The position numbers were made by a program, and so were the translations under genes. Below the pieces are notes generated by a model. That model was not told where the DNA came from. It made no database searches and saw nothing but the letters and a program-made list of their open reading frames with translations. This document shows positions 34,527 to 42,447 of a stretch of 64,000 bases of DNA, piece after piece. Each line of letters begins with the position of its first letter. The first letter of the stretch is position 1. Source of the DNA: Sulfolobales archaeon Acd1 (GTDB lineage Archaea; Thermoproteota; Thermoprotei_A; Sulfolobales; Sulfolobaceae); contig APJY01000002.1 in the NCBI GenBank assembly GCA_000389735.1, positions 310,001 to 374,000 of the forward strand, read 5' to 3'.

Positions 34527-34589
34527 TTTACTTGGTCAAGTAAAATACGAACGAACTTAAGGAGGTAACATTGCATTGGTCAAGGAAAA
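34527..34589. promoter_or_regulatory. Palindrome and repeated motif upstream of APC permease
   Basis: TTTACTTG-GT-CAAGTAAA at 34527-34544 is an 18-bp perfect palindrome. Its right half lies in TTGGTCAAGTAAAA (34532-34545), repeated 44 bp later as TTGGTCAAGGAAAA (34576-34589, 13 of 14 identical), which ends at the TATA-like ATTAAATAC of the permease. The region lies between divergent sqr and permease genes. Confidence 0.6.
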
Positions 34590-34620
34590 CATTAAATACT
34601 GTAAAAGACCTCTGTAAGCC

Positions 34621-36165
34621 GTGACGAGCTCAGCTAAAGGTCCTTTCGTAAGAGAGTCCTCCGGTCTAGTGAAGCAAGTATCGATGACGGACGCGGTAAT
34701 GATAAACTTAGGCAACATGTCCGCGGGCGTCGCATTGTACACAGGTATAACGCCGTACGTTATGCCGGGCTCGGACCTGGTCTTGGCGTCCATCATCGCC
34801 TTCCTCGCGTCACTGCCCCAGGCGTACGTGTATACACACTTCATAACGAAGGTTCCGAGGACGGGCGGGGACTACGTCTGGCTCAGCAGGTTCCTTAACG
34901 GTTACATCGGTTCCATCATGGCCATTCTCCTCCTGGTGGAGTCCACCGCTTACTTCGCCCTCACCGCCTTCTTCGCTTCTACCGCGATCAACAACGTCCT
35001 GACGGAGATGGGAGTGCTATATAACAACCAGGCCATGGTGAACTTGGCGAATCAAGTGAACCCGTACACGGATCCCTTGATCGCCTTCGCGATAGGCGCG
35101 CTCGTCTTCGGGATCATAATAGCCCTAAACATACTGAGGGCCAGATGGGGGTTCAAGCTCATCACTGCCTTCGGCGTGCTGAGCGCGATCGGCACCCTAT
35201 TGGCCTTCGTAGTGCTCTTAGCTGATCTGAACAACTTCTCGGCCAGCCTCCCCTCCATAGAGAACTTAATGAACGTAACCGTCACGAATCAACAGTACTC
35301 CCCCAACCTCTCGGACACGCTCTTCATGATACCCTTCCTAGCCCTCTTCACTTACCCGTGGATGCAGGCGGGGCCCGCTATAGCGGCCGAGATCAGGGGC
35401 AGGAACGCCGTTAAGTACAACGTGATAATTGCCCTGTTAATCACGCTCGTCGTGGTCACAGGTGGCTTCGCCGTAGTGTACGCCCTCGGCGGTTACAGCC
35501 TGATCACTCAGCTCTACATGAACGCCGGCTTCGGCAATCCGCCGTACTTTATACCCTTCACCTTCTGGACGGTAGCCATGCTGTTAGCTAAAAACGAGTT
35601 ACTATCCCTGATAATAGGCCTGGGCCTCATATCCTGGGAGTTCTTCATATTGGCTTACGGCGTAGTGGTGTTCAGCAGGTACGTCTTCGCCTTGGCGTTC
35701 GACAGGGTTCTGCCAGACAAGCTGGCTGAGGTTAACCCGAGGACGGGAAGCCCTGTGTACACTCACCTACTCGATTTAATCCTGACCGTGTTGCTGTTGG
35801 GCTACATCACCTTCATAGGCGCGGATAACGCCCTGGCCCTGTACGGCATGACCTTCCTGGCGGCGCTGTATTTCGCCCTGGTGGGGATAGCTGGAGTAGT
35901 TCACTCAGTCAAGTCAGAGAAGAACCCGATCCTGCTGATAGCCAGTATAATTATGGTCGGCTACTTCGCCTACCTGACTTACGTATCAGCCACTAACCCC
36001 GACTTCGGCTTCATGCAGCCTAACGGCACGCCCAACCAGCTGACCCTGGATTTCGTGATCGGGTCGCTGATATTCTCGGTGGGGCTGATCTTAGCGATGT
36101 ACTTCTACAGGAAGAGACAGGGAATAGACATAAGCCTAGCCTACAAGTACATTCCTCCCGAGTGA
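34621..36165 (+). CDS. APC-family amino acid permease
   Basis: 514 residues with 12-14 hydrophobic helices; the first helix and following segment (TDAVMINLGNMSAGVALYTG near 23-42) and the PRTGGDYVW motif at about 79-87 are characteristic of the amino acid-polyamine-organocation superfamily. C-terminal tail is short and polar. Start GTG 34621, about 28 nt after TATA ATTAAATAC (34587-34596), so leaderless. Likely regulated through the palindromic sites just upstream. Substrate unknown. Confidence 0.87.
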   Translation: MTSSAKGPFVRESSGLVKQVSMTDAVMINLGNMSAGVALYTGITPYVMPGSDLVLASIIAFLASLPQAYVYTHFITKVPRTGGDYVWLSRFLNGYIGSIMAILLLVESTAYFALTAFFASTAINNVLTEMGVLYNNQAMVNLANQVNPYTDPLIAFAIGALVFGIIIALNILRARWGFKLITAFGVLSAIGTLLAFVVLLADLNNFSASLPSIENLMNVTVTNQQYSPNLSDTLFMIPFLALFTYPWMQAGPAIAAEIRGRNAVKYNVIIALLITLVVVTGGFAVVYALGGYSLITQLYMNAGFGNPPYFIPFTFWTVAMLLAKNELLSLIIGLGLISWEFFILAYGVVVFSRYVFALAFDRVLPDKLAEVNPRTGSPVYTHLLDLILTVLLLGYITFIGADNALALYGMTFLAALYFALVGIAGVVHSVKSEKNPILLIASIIMVGYFAYLTYVSATNPDFGFMQPNGTPNQLTLDFVIGSLIFSVGLILAMYFYRKRQGIDISLAYKYIPPE

Positions 36166-36217
36166 GTTTCTTTCTATTCAAAACCCTTTGTTCTCTCTTT
36201 AACTTTAAACTCTTTTT

Positions 36218-36478
36218 TCACATAGGAGAACTTTCCTTCCACCTTTTCCAAACGTAACTGTCCCCCTTCTTCAAGCCCACTACCCTATGCAGGGGGATTA
36301 CAGTCCCGTCCTTCAGGTAAATGTAGTTAGCGTCGAAGCTCTCTATTTCGTTAACGCTGATCTCGGCCGTTCCGGTCGGGGACAAACGATCGAGTATAAC
36401 GACCCTGTAATTCGGCAGTTCGGAACGCTTGGCCCAAAAAAGCCACGAGAGGGCTTCCTTTATGGTCCTGAAACTCAA
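36218..36478 (-). CDS. DUF504 (UPF0248) protein
   Basis: 86 residues with the family pattern: N-terminal helix TIKEALSWLFW, strands PNYRVVILDRL, a patch EISVNEIESFDANYIYLKDGTVIPLHRVVGL (residues 40-70) rich in strands with the IPLHRV core. DUF504 proteins are small archaeal proteins often linked to RNA-ligase/tRNA-type genes; here it overlaps the upstream molybdoenzyme stop by 4 nt. Function unknown. Confidence 0.88.
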   Translation of the reverse strand: MSFRTIKEALSWLFWAKRSELPNYRVVILDRLSPTGTAEISVNEIESFDANYIYLKDGTVIPLHRVVGLKKGDSYVWKRWKESSPM

Positions 36479-38664
36479 GCCAGGTCTTCCATCCTCACGG
36501 GGAGCCTGGTCAGCCTCTTGCCCACTGCCTTCTCCAAGGCCCTAATTATCGCGGGAGGCCCCCCTATGGTCGCTCCCTCCCCTATCCCTTTAGCCGGCAG
36601 CGGGGCGTCGCTCTTGCCTTCCTCCATGTACTCCCACTTCATGTTGAAGGACTCGACCGCCGTCGGTATCGCGTACTCGGCGAACCCTTGGGTCAGAGGA
36701 ACGCCGTTCTTGTCGTATATTACCTCCTCCAGCACCGCCTCCCCGAAGCTCTGAATGGTTCCACCGTGCACCTGACCCTCCGCCAACATGGGGTTGACCA
36801 CTACCCCGATGTCGTCTATGGCGTAGTAGTCGAGGACCCTCACCTTTCCCTCCTCCGTAACCTCGATCAACGCCACGTGAGACCCGTACGGGAAGGTGTA
36901 GTTGTCGAATCCGAAGGACGCCGAGGCTTCCAGTAGCGGCTCGGCTCTGTACCTCCAGACCCCTCCCAGGTTCCTCGTGGCCTTCTCGGCTACTTCCCTG
37001 AGGGTCATGACCTGGTTCGTCTTGGGGTTTATCACCTTGCCGTCCTTGTACATGAGCTCCTGAACGTCGCTCCTCATGAAGCCCGAGGCCAGCTTCATTA
37101 TGTTCTCCTTGAGTCTCCTAGCCGCCAGGATAGCGGCGTTACCGGCAAGGGTCAGCGACCTGGAGCCGTAGGTCCCGAAGGCGTTGGAGATCAGGGCAGT
37201 ATCTCCCCAAACCACGTCGACGTCGTCCAAGCTTATTCCAAGCTCGTCAGCCACTACCTGAGCTATTCCCGTGGCCGTCCCCTGGCCGTGGGGTGCGGCG
37301 CCTATTACGACCTGAACCCTGCCGTTGCTCAGGAGCCTGACTATGGCAGACTCCCAAGGACCGAAGTTGTTCTGTTCTACGTAGAACGACAGACCCGCTC
37401 CCACCCTCCTCCCTTGCTTCCTCAGCTCCTCCGCCCTCCTCTCGAAATCCCTATAGACCTTCTCCGCCTTCTCCAGGAGGGCCAGGTAGTTCCCGGAGTC
37501 GTACTTAATCCCCAAGGGGTTCTTGTACGGTAGGTTCCTTATCAGGTTCCTCTTCCTGACCTCTATTGGGTCCATCTTGAGCTCGTCCGCTATCACGTCC
37601 ATGTACCTCTCGTAAACGAACGCCGCTTCAGGCCTCCCTGCCCCCCTGTACTGGTCTAGGGGAGTCTTGTTAGTCAGCACTCCCTTGACGTTAACCAACG
37701 CGTTGGGAATGTCGTAGGGGCCGGTGACTAGAGTCGCCGCTATGTCAGCCAGATAAGTTCCGTGCCAGCCGGCCCCGAGGTCAATGATTAAGTCGTCGAT
37801 CACGGCGTTCACTCTGCCGTCCTTGTTGAAGCCGACCTTGACGTTGTGAGTTTGCCCCCTAGCGTGATAGGTAGATAGGAAGTCCTCCCTCCTGGTGTTG
37901 GCCCACTTGACTGAGGTCCTGTAGGTCAGGGCGGCGTGGACGGCAATGAACTCCTCAGGGTAGGGGAAGAGCTTCGACCCGAAAGCCCCTCCCACGTCAG
38001 CCATCACTACCCTGATGTCGCTAACTCTGTCCCCGAACGCCTTGAGGAGGAAGGACCTCATGTAATGCGGGGACTGGGTAGAGGCGTAAACGGTCAGCCT
38101 GTTCCCATTATACTCGACGATCCCTCCCCTCGGCTCCATCGCGGAGGGAGCGACCCTGGATATCTCGAGCTTAACCTCAACCGTTCTGTCGCTCTTCCTC
38201 AGTGCCTCCTCAGGGTCGCAGCCCTTATAGGTCTGGGCGTACGCGATGTTCGACCTCCCCTCTACCGCCTTCACTTCGTCCTTGAGGGCCTCCTCCGGGT
38301 CGACTACGGCGGGGAGCTCCTCGTACTCCACGGTTATGTAGTCCAAAGCGTCGTAAGCCAGATACCTGTCCTCAGCCAGCACGGCAGCTATGGGTTGCCC
38401 TACGTAGAGGATCTCGTCCTTGGCCATCGGGAAGTTCCTCGGCCTCCCCTCGAGGGGTAGGTTGAGGCCCACTATCACTCCCTTGACGCCCTTCAGCTTC
38501 AGGGCGTCGGAGTAATCTATCCTCTTTATCCTCGCGTGGGGCACCTCGCTCCTCTCGATCGCGAGGAAGAGCTGGTTCGGGAGGTCTATGTCATCGACGT
38601 ACCTGGCGTTGCCGGTGAGTATCCTGTAATCCTCTTTCCTCCTCACCTTTTGCCCGACGTACAA
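36475..38664 (-). CDS. Molybdopterin-binding large subunit, xanthine dehydrogenase/aldehyde oxidoreductase family
   Basis: 729 residues, the catalytic subunit of a molybdenum hydroxylase. N-terminal domain with GQKVRRKEDYRILTGNARYVDD-type start (residues 4-25), then GGAFGSKL near 223-230, GAGRPEA near 340, GQGTATG near 460 and the C-terminal GEGATIGGPPAI holding the catalytic Glu (residues 698-709). In Sulfolobales such subunits form glyceraldehyde oxidoreductase or related aldehyde enzymes with separate FAD and 2Fe-2S subunits, neither of which is next to it here. An XdhC-like chaperone gene lies at 50.7 kb. Exact substrate unknown. Confidence 0.88.
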   Translation of the reverse strand: MYVGQKVRRKEDYRILTGNARYVDDIDLPNQLFLAIERSEVPHARIKRIDYSDALKLKGVKGVIVGLNLPLEGRPRNFPMAKDEILYVGQPIAAVLAEDRYLAYDALDYITVEYEELPAVVDPEEALKDEVKAVEGRSNIAYAQTYKGCDPEEALRKSDRTVEVKLEISRVAPSAMEPRGGIVEYNGNRLTVYASTQSPHYMRSFLLKAFGDRVSDIRVVMADVGGAFGSKLFPYPEEFIAVHAALTYRTSVKWANTRREDFLSTYHARGQTHNVKVGFNKDGRVNAVIDDLIIDLGAGWHGTYLADIAATLVTGPYDIPNALVNVKGVLTNKTPLDQYRGAGRPEAAFVYERYMDVIADELKMDPIEVRKRNLIRNLPYKNPLGIKYDSGNYLALLEKAEKVYRDFERRAEELRKQGRRVGAGLSFYVEQNNFGPWESAIVRLLSNGRVQVVIGAAPHGQGTATGIAQVVADELGISLDDVDVVWGDTALISNAFGTYGSRSLTLAGNAAILAARRLKENIMKLASGFMRSDVQELMYKDGKVINPKTNQVMTLREVAEKATRNLGGVWRYRAEPLLEASASFGFDNYTFPYGSHVALIEVTEEGKVRVLDYYAIDDIGVVVNPMLAEGQVHGGTIQSFGEAVLEEVIYDKNGVPLTQGFAEYAIPTAVESFNMKWEYMEEGKSDAPLPAKGIGEGATIGGPPAIIRALEKAVGKRLTRLPVRMEDLA

Positions 38665-38715
38665 AAGGGATCGGTGAGATTTACTTCAGGGAATTATAAT
38701 AATGTTGCAAGCGGT

Positions 38716-39567
38716 TCAGCAGACGTTTATCGGCTTAACCTCGAGGCTCATGTCCTTGGCCCTAACGCTGTGGGTCAGGTAGCCTGAGGATATCACGTCG
38801 GGGCCGGCCAGGGCGTAGTCAACTACATTATCCGGCGTAATGCCCCCGGAGACCTCTACTATCACTCTGCCGTTAACCCTCCTGACCTCTTCTATGACCT
38901 CCTTAGCTTCCTTGGGACTCACGTTATCGAGGAGTATGGCGTGGGCGCCGGCCTCAACGGCCTCAAGGGCGGACTTGAGGTCGGATACCTCCACCTCGAT
39001 GATCTTAGTGAAGCTCGCGACCTTCCTTGCCCTCATCACCGCTTCCCTTACGCTTCCCAGGAGGGCTATGTGGTTGTCTTTAATCAGGACGGCGTCGTAG
39101 AGCCCGAACCTGTGGGGATCTCCCCCTCCGACCTCGATGGCGTACTTCTCGAACGCCCTCAGGCCCGGAGTGGTCTTCCTGGTGCCCGTTATCCTCACAT
39201 TCGGGTTCACCGCCTTCGCTTTCTCCACCATTTCCCTCGTGGCTGACGCTATGCCGCTGAGCCTCATCAGGAGGTTCAGGACGGTCCTCTCGACGCTGAG
39301 CAGGAGCTCGCCGTCGCCCCTTATCACAGCTATCTCCTGTCCCTTCGAGAACCTCTCGCTGTCGTTCAAGTTGGCCTGAACCGTGAAGCCCAGCCTGGTC
39401 AGGAAAGGCACGACGAACCTTAAACCGGCTAAAACCCCCTCGCTTTTGGCCAACAGGATCCCTTCTGCCTTTACGCCCCTGACTATCCTGCTCGTCAGAT
39501 CCTCAGGGTAAGCGTCCTCCCTGAGGAACTCCCAGAGCTTCTGAACGGCGAACTCCACGTCCAGCAT
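38716..39567 (-). CDS. nadC: Nicotinate-nucleotide pyrophosphorylase (carboxylating)
   Basis: 283-residue quinolinate phosphoribosyltransferase, converting quinolinate and PRPP to nicotinate mononucleotide. Visible motifs: TRKTTPGLRAFEKYA near 132-146 (quinolinate-binding Arg/Lys), GGGDPHRFGLYDAVLIKDNH near 148-167, and VEVSGGITPDNV near 244-255. Divergent from nadB 93 bp away, so the NAD pathway genes share a promoter region. Confidence 0.96.
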   Translation of the reverse strand: MLDVEFAVQKLWEFLREDAYPEDLTSRIVRGVKAEGILLAKSEGVLAGLRFVVPFLTRLGFTVQANLNDSERFSKGQEIAVIRGDGELLLSVERTVLNLLMRLSGIASATREMVEKAKAVNPNVRITGTRKTTPGLRAFEKYAIEVGGGDPHRFGLYDAVLIKDNHIALLGSVREAVMRARKVASFTKIIEVEVSDLKSALEAVEAGAHAILLDNVSPKEAKEVIEEVRRVNGRVIVEVSGGITPDNVVDYALAGPDVISSGYLTHSVRAKDMSLEVKPINVC

Positions 39568-39660
39568 CGTTCCGTATCTATAACTCCCAAGCTTTTAGAT
39601 GAACGCCGGGTTTTTGAAAAAAGATTTTTCTTTTTATATTAAATTTTCACGGAAGGGGCC

Positions 39661-41064
39661 TTGATCGTCGTTATCGGCTCGGGAGTGGCCGGCCTCTCGG
39701 CCGCCCTTTCCTTGGCCAGGGCGAGGTACGACGTGAAGGTGATAACCAAGAGCGTGACCGGCGGGTCGACTCCGATAGCTAAGGGAGGGATAGCCGTGCC
39801 CGTTGGGAGGGACGACAGCCCGGAGATCCACGCTCATGACACCCTGAAGGCTGGGGCGGGGTTATGCGACGAGGGCGCAGTGAGGTACTTCACCCACCAG
39901 GCCGTTAAGGTCTACTACCAGCTCCAGGAGATGGGCTTCAAGTTCGACCCGGAGCTCTGGCTGGAAGGAGGGCACTCCAGAAGGAGAATAGCCCACAGGA
40001 CCGACGAGACGGGGGCGCAGTTGCACAGGTTCCTGTACCATAGGGCCGTCGAGATGGACGTTAAGATAGTGGAGGCCCAGCTGATCTCGCTGAAAGCCTC
40101 CAACGGCAGGGTCAAGGGAGTTATTACCGACAAGGGGGAGATGGAGGCCGAGAAGGTGGTATTAGCCACAGGCGGTTACAACTCCACCTTCAAGTTCGCA
40201 ACCTCAAAAGGCAACCTCGGAGAGGGGATAGCGTCTGCCTTCCTGGCCGGGGCGGCGGTGGCTGACATGGAGTTCGTGCAGTTCCATCCCACGGTCACCG
40301 AGGACGGCTTCCTCATGACCGAAACGCTCAGGGGGGAAGGGGCTAAGTTGATTAACGATAAGGGCGAGAGGTTCGCCTTCGCTTACGACCAGAGGGGCGA
40401 GCTAGCCCCGAGGGACGTGTTAGCTAGGGCGGTTTACACGGAGTACCTCAAGGGCAACGAGGTGTTCCTCGACCTGAGCGACGTGAGGGAGTTGGACAAG
40501 AGGTTCCCCGTCGTTTCGGATTACCTCAGGAAAAGGGGGTTAGGCAGTAGGGTGAAGATAGTCACGGCGGCCCACTTCACGATAGGGGGAGTTTTGACGA
40601 ACGTGAAGGGTCAGACCACGCTGGAGAACCTCTTCGCGATAGGCGAGGCGGCCGACACCGGCCTTCACGGTGCGAATAGGCTAGCTAGCAACTCCCTCCT
40701 TGAGGGGTTGGTGATGGGGCTTAACATTAGCGACTTCATCGAAGACGACTGGACAGGGCCTAAGCTCAATGGTAACGACCTGATAGAGCTTGAAGTCAGA
40801 CAGGCGGAAGGCCTTGACTTGGACTCCGTGAAGGAGGGCAACTGGAGGCACCTAGGCGTCATAAGGGAGGGGAAGAGCCTGGAGGAGTGGCTCAACGTCC
40901 TTAAGGATAGGCACGGGAACGCGTGGAGCCTGGTCTCGTATTTGGCCACGTACTCAGCCCTCATGAGGAGGGAGAGCAGGGGGTCCCACTACAGGAGCGA
41001 TTACCCGCAACAGGACGATAGCTTCAGGAAGAGGTTCGTCCTCGTGAGGAAAGGGAGCGTTTGA
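39661..41064 (+). CDS. nadB: L-aspartate oxidase
   Basis: 467-residue FAD flavoprotein oxidising aspartate to iminoaspartate for quinolinate. N-terminal GSGVAGLSAALSLARA at 6-21, the substrate loop GGIAVPVG, HRTDETGAQLH near 116-126, and the FAD-binding GANRLASNSLLEGLVMG near 337-353. Shorter at the C-terminus than bacterial NadB, as usual in Sulfolobales. TTG 39661 is the start: TATA TTTTTATATTAAA (39630-39642) predicts initiation at that codon. Confidence 0.95.
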   Translation: MIVVIGSGVAGLSAALSLARARYDVKVITKSVTGGSTPIAKGGIAVPVGRDDSPEIHAHDTLKAGAGLCDEGAVRYFTHQAVKVYYQLQEMGFKFDPELWLEGGHSRRRIAHRTDETGAQLHRFLYHRAVEMDVKIVEAQLISLKASNGRVKGVITDKGEMEAEKVVLATGGYNSTFKFATSKGNLGEGIASAFLAGAAVADMEFVQFHPTVTEDGFLMTETLRGEGAKLINDKGERFAFAYDQRGELAPRDVLARAVYTEYLKGNEVFLDLSDVRELDKRFPVVSDYLRKRGLGSRVKIVTAAHFTIGGVLTNVKGQTTLENLFAIGEAADTGLHGANRLASNSLLEGLVMGLNISDFIEDDWTGPKLNGNDLIELEVRQAEGLDLDSVKEGNWRHLGVIREGKSLEEWLNVLKDRHGNAWSLVSYLATYSALMRRESRGSHYRSDYPQQDDSFRKRFVLVRKGSV

Positions 41065-41094
41065 TTCTTTGTAAAGACACGAAAACTAAACCCC

Positions 41095-42051
41095 TCACCT
41101 GTCGGAGAAGACGGGCTTCACGTTCAGCGACTCCAACAGCTTCACGGTGTTCTCGAACGCCTGCCTGGCCCTCTCAGCGACTTTGGGGTCGACCTTGACC
41201 TCATAGACCATATCCTTCAGGGAGTTGTAGATCTTCTCCAGGGTTATCATCGCCATGTAGGGGCACCTGGCGCAGGCGCAGCTCTCCAGGCTGACCAGCG
41301 GGTAGAACTTCTTACCCGGGACCTTGAGCTCTAAGGCGTTCAGCATCCCCAGCTCGGTGGCCACCACGAACTCCTTCGCCCCGCTCTTGCTGGCGAACTC
41401 TATCATTTGGTTGGTGGAACCCACGAAGTCGGCCTCCTCGAGGATCTCCAGGGGGGCCTCGGGGTGGGCCATCAGCACCGCGTTGGGGTGGGCCTTCCTC
41501 GCCAGGGCTATCATCTGCTTAGTGTAGTTAGCGTGAACGATACACCTCCCGTCCTCCGGGACCTTGATGAGCCTCTTCCCGGTCTTACTCTCGACGTACC
41601 TCGCCAGATTGACGTCAGGCCCGAAGATGATCTCCTTGGCGTTCAGGGCGCTCACGACCTTAACGGCGGTGGAGGAGGTGACTATGTAGTCCGCCAACGC
41701 CTTCGCATCGATGCTCGTGTTCACGTAGAGGACGACGGGGGCATCAGGGTGTTCCTCTTTCACCTTCCTCAGGAGGTCAGCCGGCAGGGCGTCGGAGAGG
41801 CTACAGCCCGCGTTGGGGTCAGGGCTGAGCACGACCTTGTCCATGTTCAGCGCCTTAGCCTGCTCGGCCATGAAGTACACTCCTGCGAAAACTATGACGT
41901 CCGCGTTTGTCTTCTGGGCCTTCAAAGAGAGGTCGTAAGAGTCACCCGTGAAGTCGGAGACTAGCTGAACCGAGTAATCCATGTAGTTGTGGCCCAAAAT
42001 AATCGCGTTCCTCTCCTTTTTGAGCCTCTTTATTTCCTCGAAGAGGTTCAT
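41095..42051 (-). CDS. nadA: Quinolinate synthase
   Basis: 318-residue 4Fe-4S enzyme that condenses iminoaspartate with dihydroxyacetone phosphate. Three conserved cysteines: C83 in PNAGCSLSD, one in DGRCIVHANY, and the C-terminal set in SLESCACARCPYM. HNYM at 21-24 is part of the substrate site. Convergent with nadB with 30 bp between; a TTAATATA box about 25 nt upstream of the ATG fits a leaderless message. Confidence 0.96.
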   Translation of the reverse strand: MNLFEEIKRLKKERNAIILGHNYMDYSVQLVSDFTGDSYDLSLKAQKTNADVIVFAGVYFMAEQAKALNMDKVVLSPDPNAGCSLSDALPADLLRKVKEEHPDAPVVLYVNTSIDAKALADYIVTSSTAVKVVSALNAKEIIFGPDVNLARYVESKTGKRLIKVPEDGRCIVHANYTKQMIALARKAHPNAVLMAHPEAPLEILEEADFVGSTNQMIEFASKSGAKEFVVATELGMLNALELKVPGKKFYPLVSLESCACARCPYMAMITLEKIYNSLKDMVYEVKVDPKVAERARQAFENTVKLLESLNVKPVFSDR

Positions 42052-42447
42052 AGGTTAAGCTGACCCCACACGTATATTAATTTTAATAAAATTTGTTTAA
42101 ATCTTTTTAAATAAAAAATTACTGATGCTGGCAAAAACTGTAGTTACAGATTTCCAACGGTTGTTACGGCCTCGGTTGAGGGCGCTCAACGCGAAAGCCG
42201 TTATTTTTCCAGAGCTAACCGATAATTGAATTAAAGTCGAATAGGTCGGAGAAAACGCTTTCCGAGCCTCCAGGAGCGTTGTATGTAAGACCGCAGACGG
42301 AAATTAAGAGGGCTCAAGACTCGTCAAAACATCACGAGACCGCGGGGGAAATCCCAAGCTACCTGGACTCGTTGACGAAACAACACCGCTATCCTCTCCC
42401 TTCAGCAGGAGACGGTCTAAACCGCACGTCATCGCTCTTATCCGTTT
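42052..42447. other. 396-bp intergenic region
   Basis: Contains the AT-rich nadA promoter at its left side (42060-42120, several overlapping TTTAAA/ATTAAAAT boxes) and about 320 bp of mixed composition after it. A weak plus-strand open frame from 42279 (QTEIKRAQDSSKHHETAGE) runs into the antisense strand of the surface-protein gene and has no promoter or ribosome site; it may be a gene remnant. Nothing else seen. Confidence 0.5.

Noticed and set aside
34557-34844. 95-codon minus-strand frame opposite the APC permease start
   Set aside because: Antisense to the conserved permease N-terminus, and crosses its promoter.
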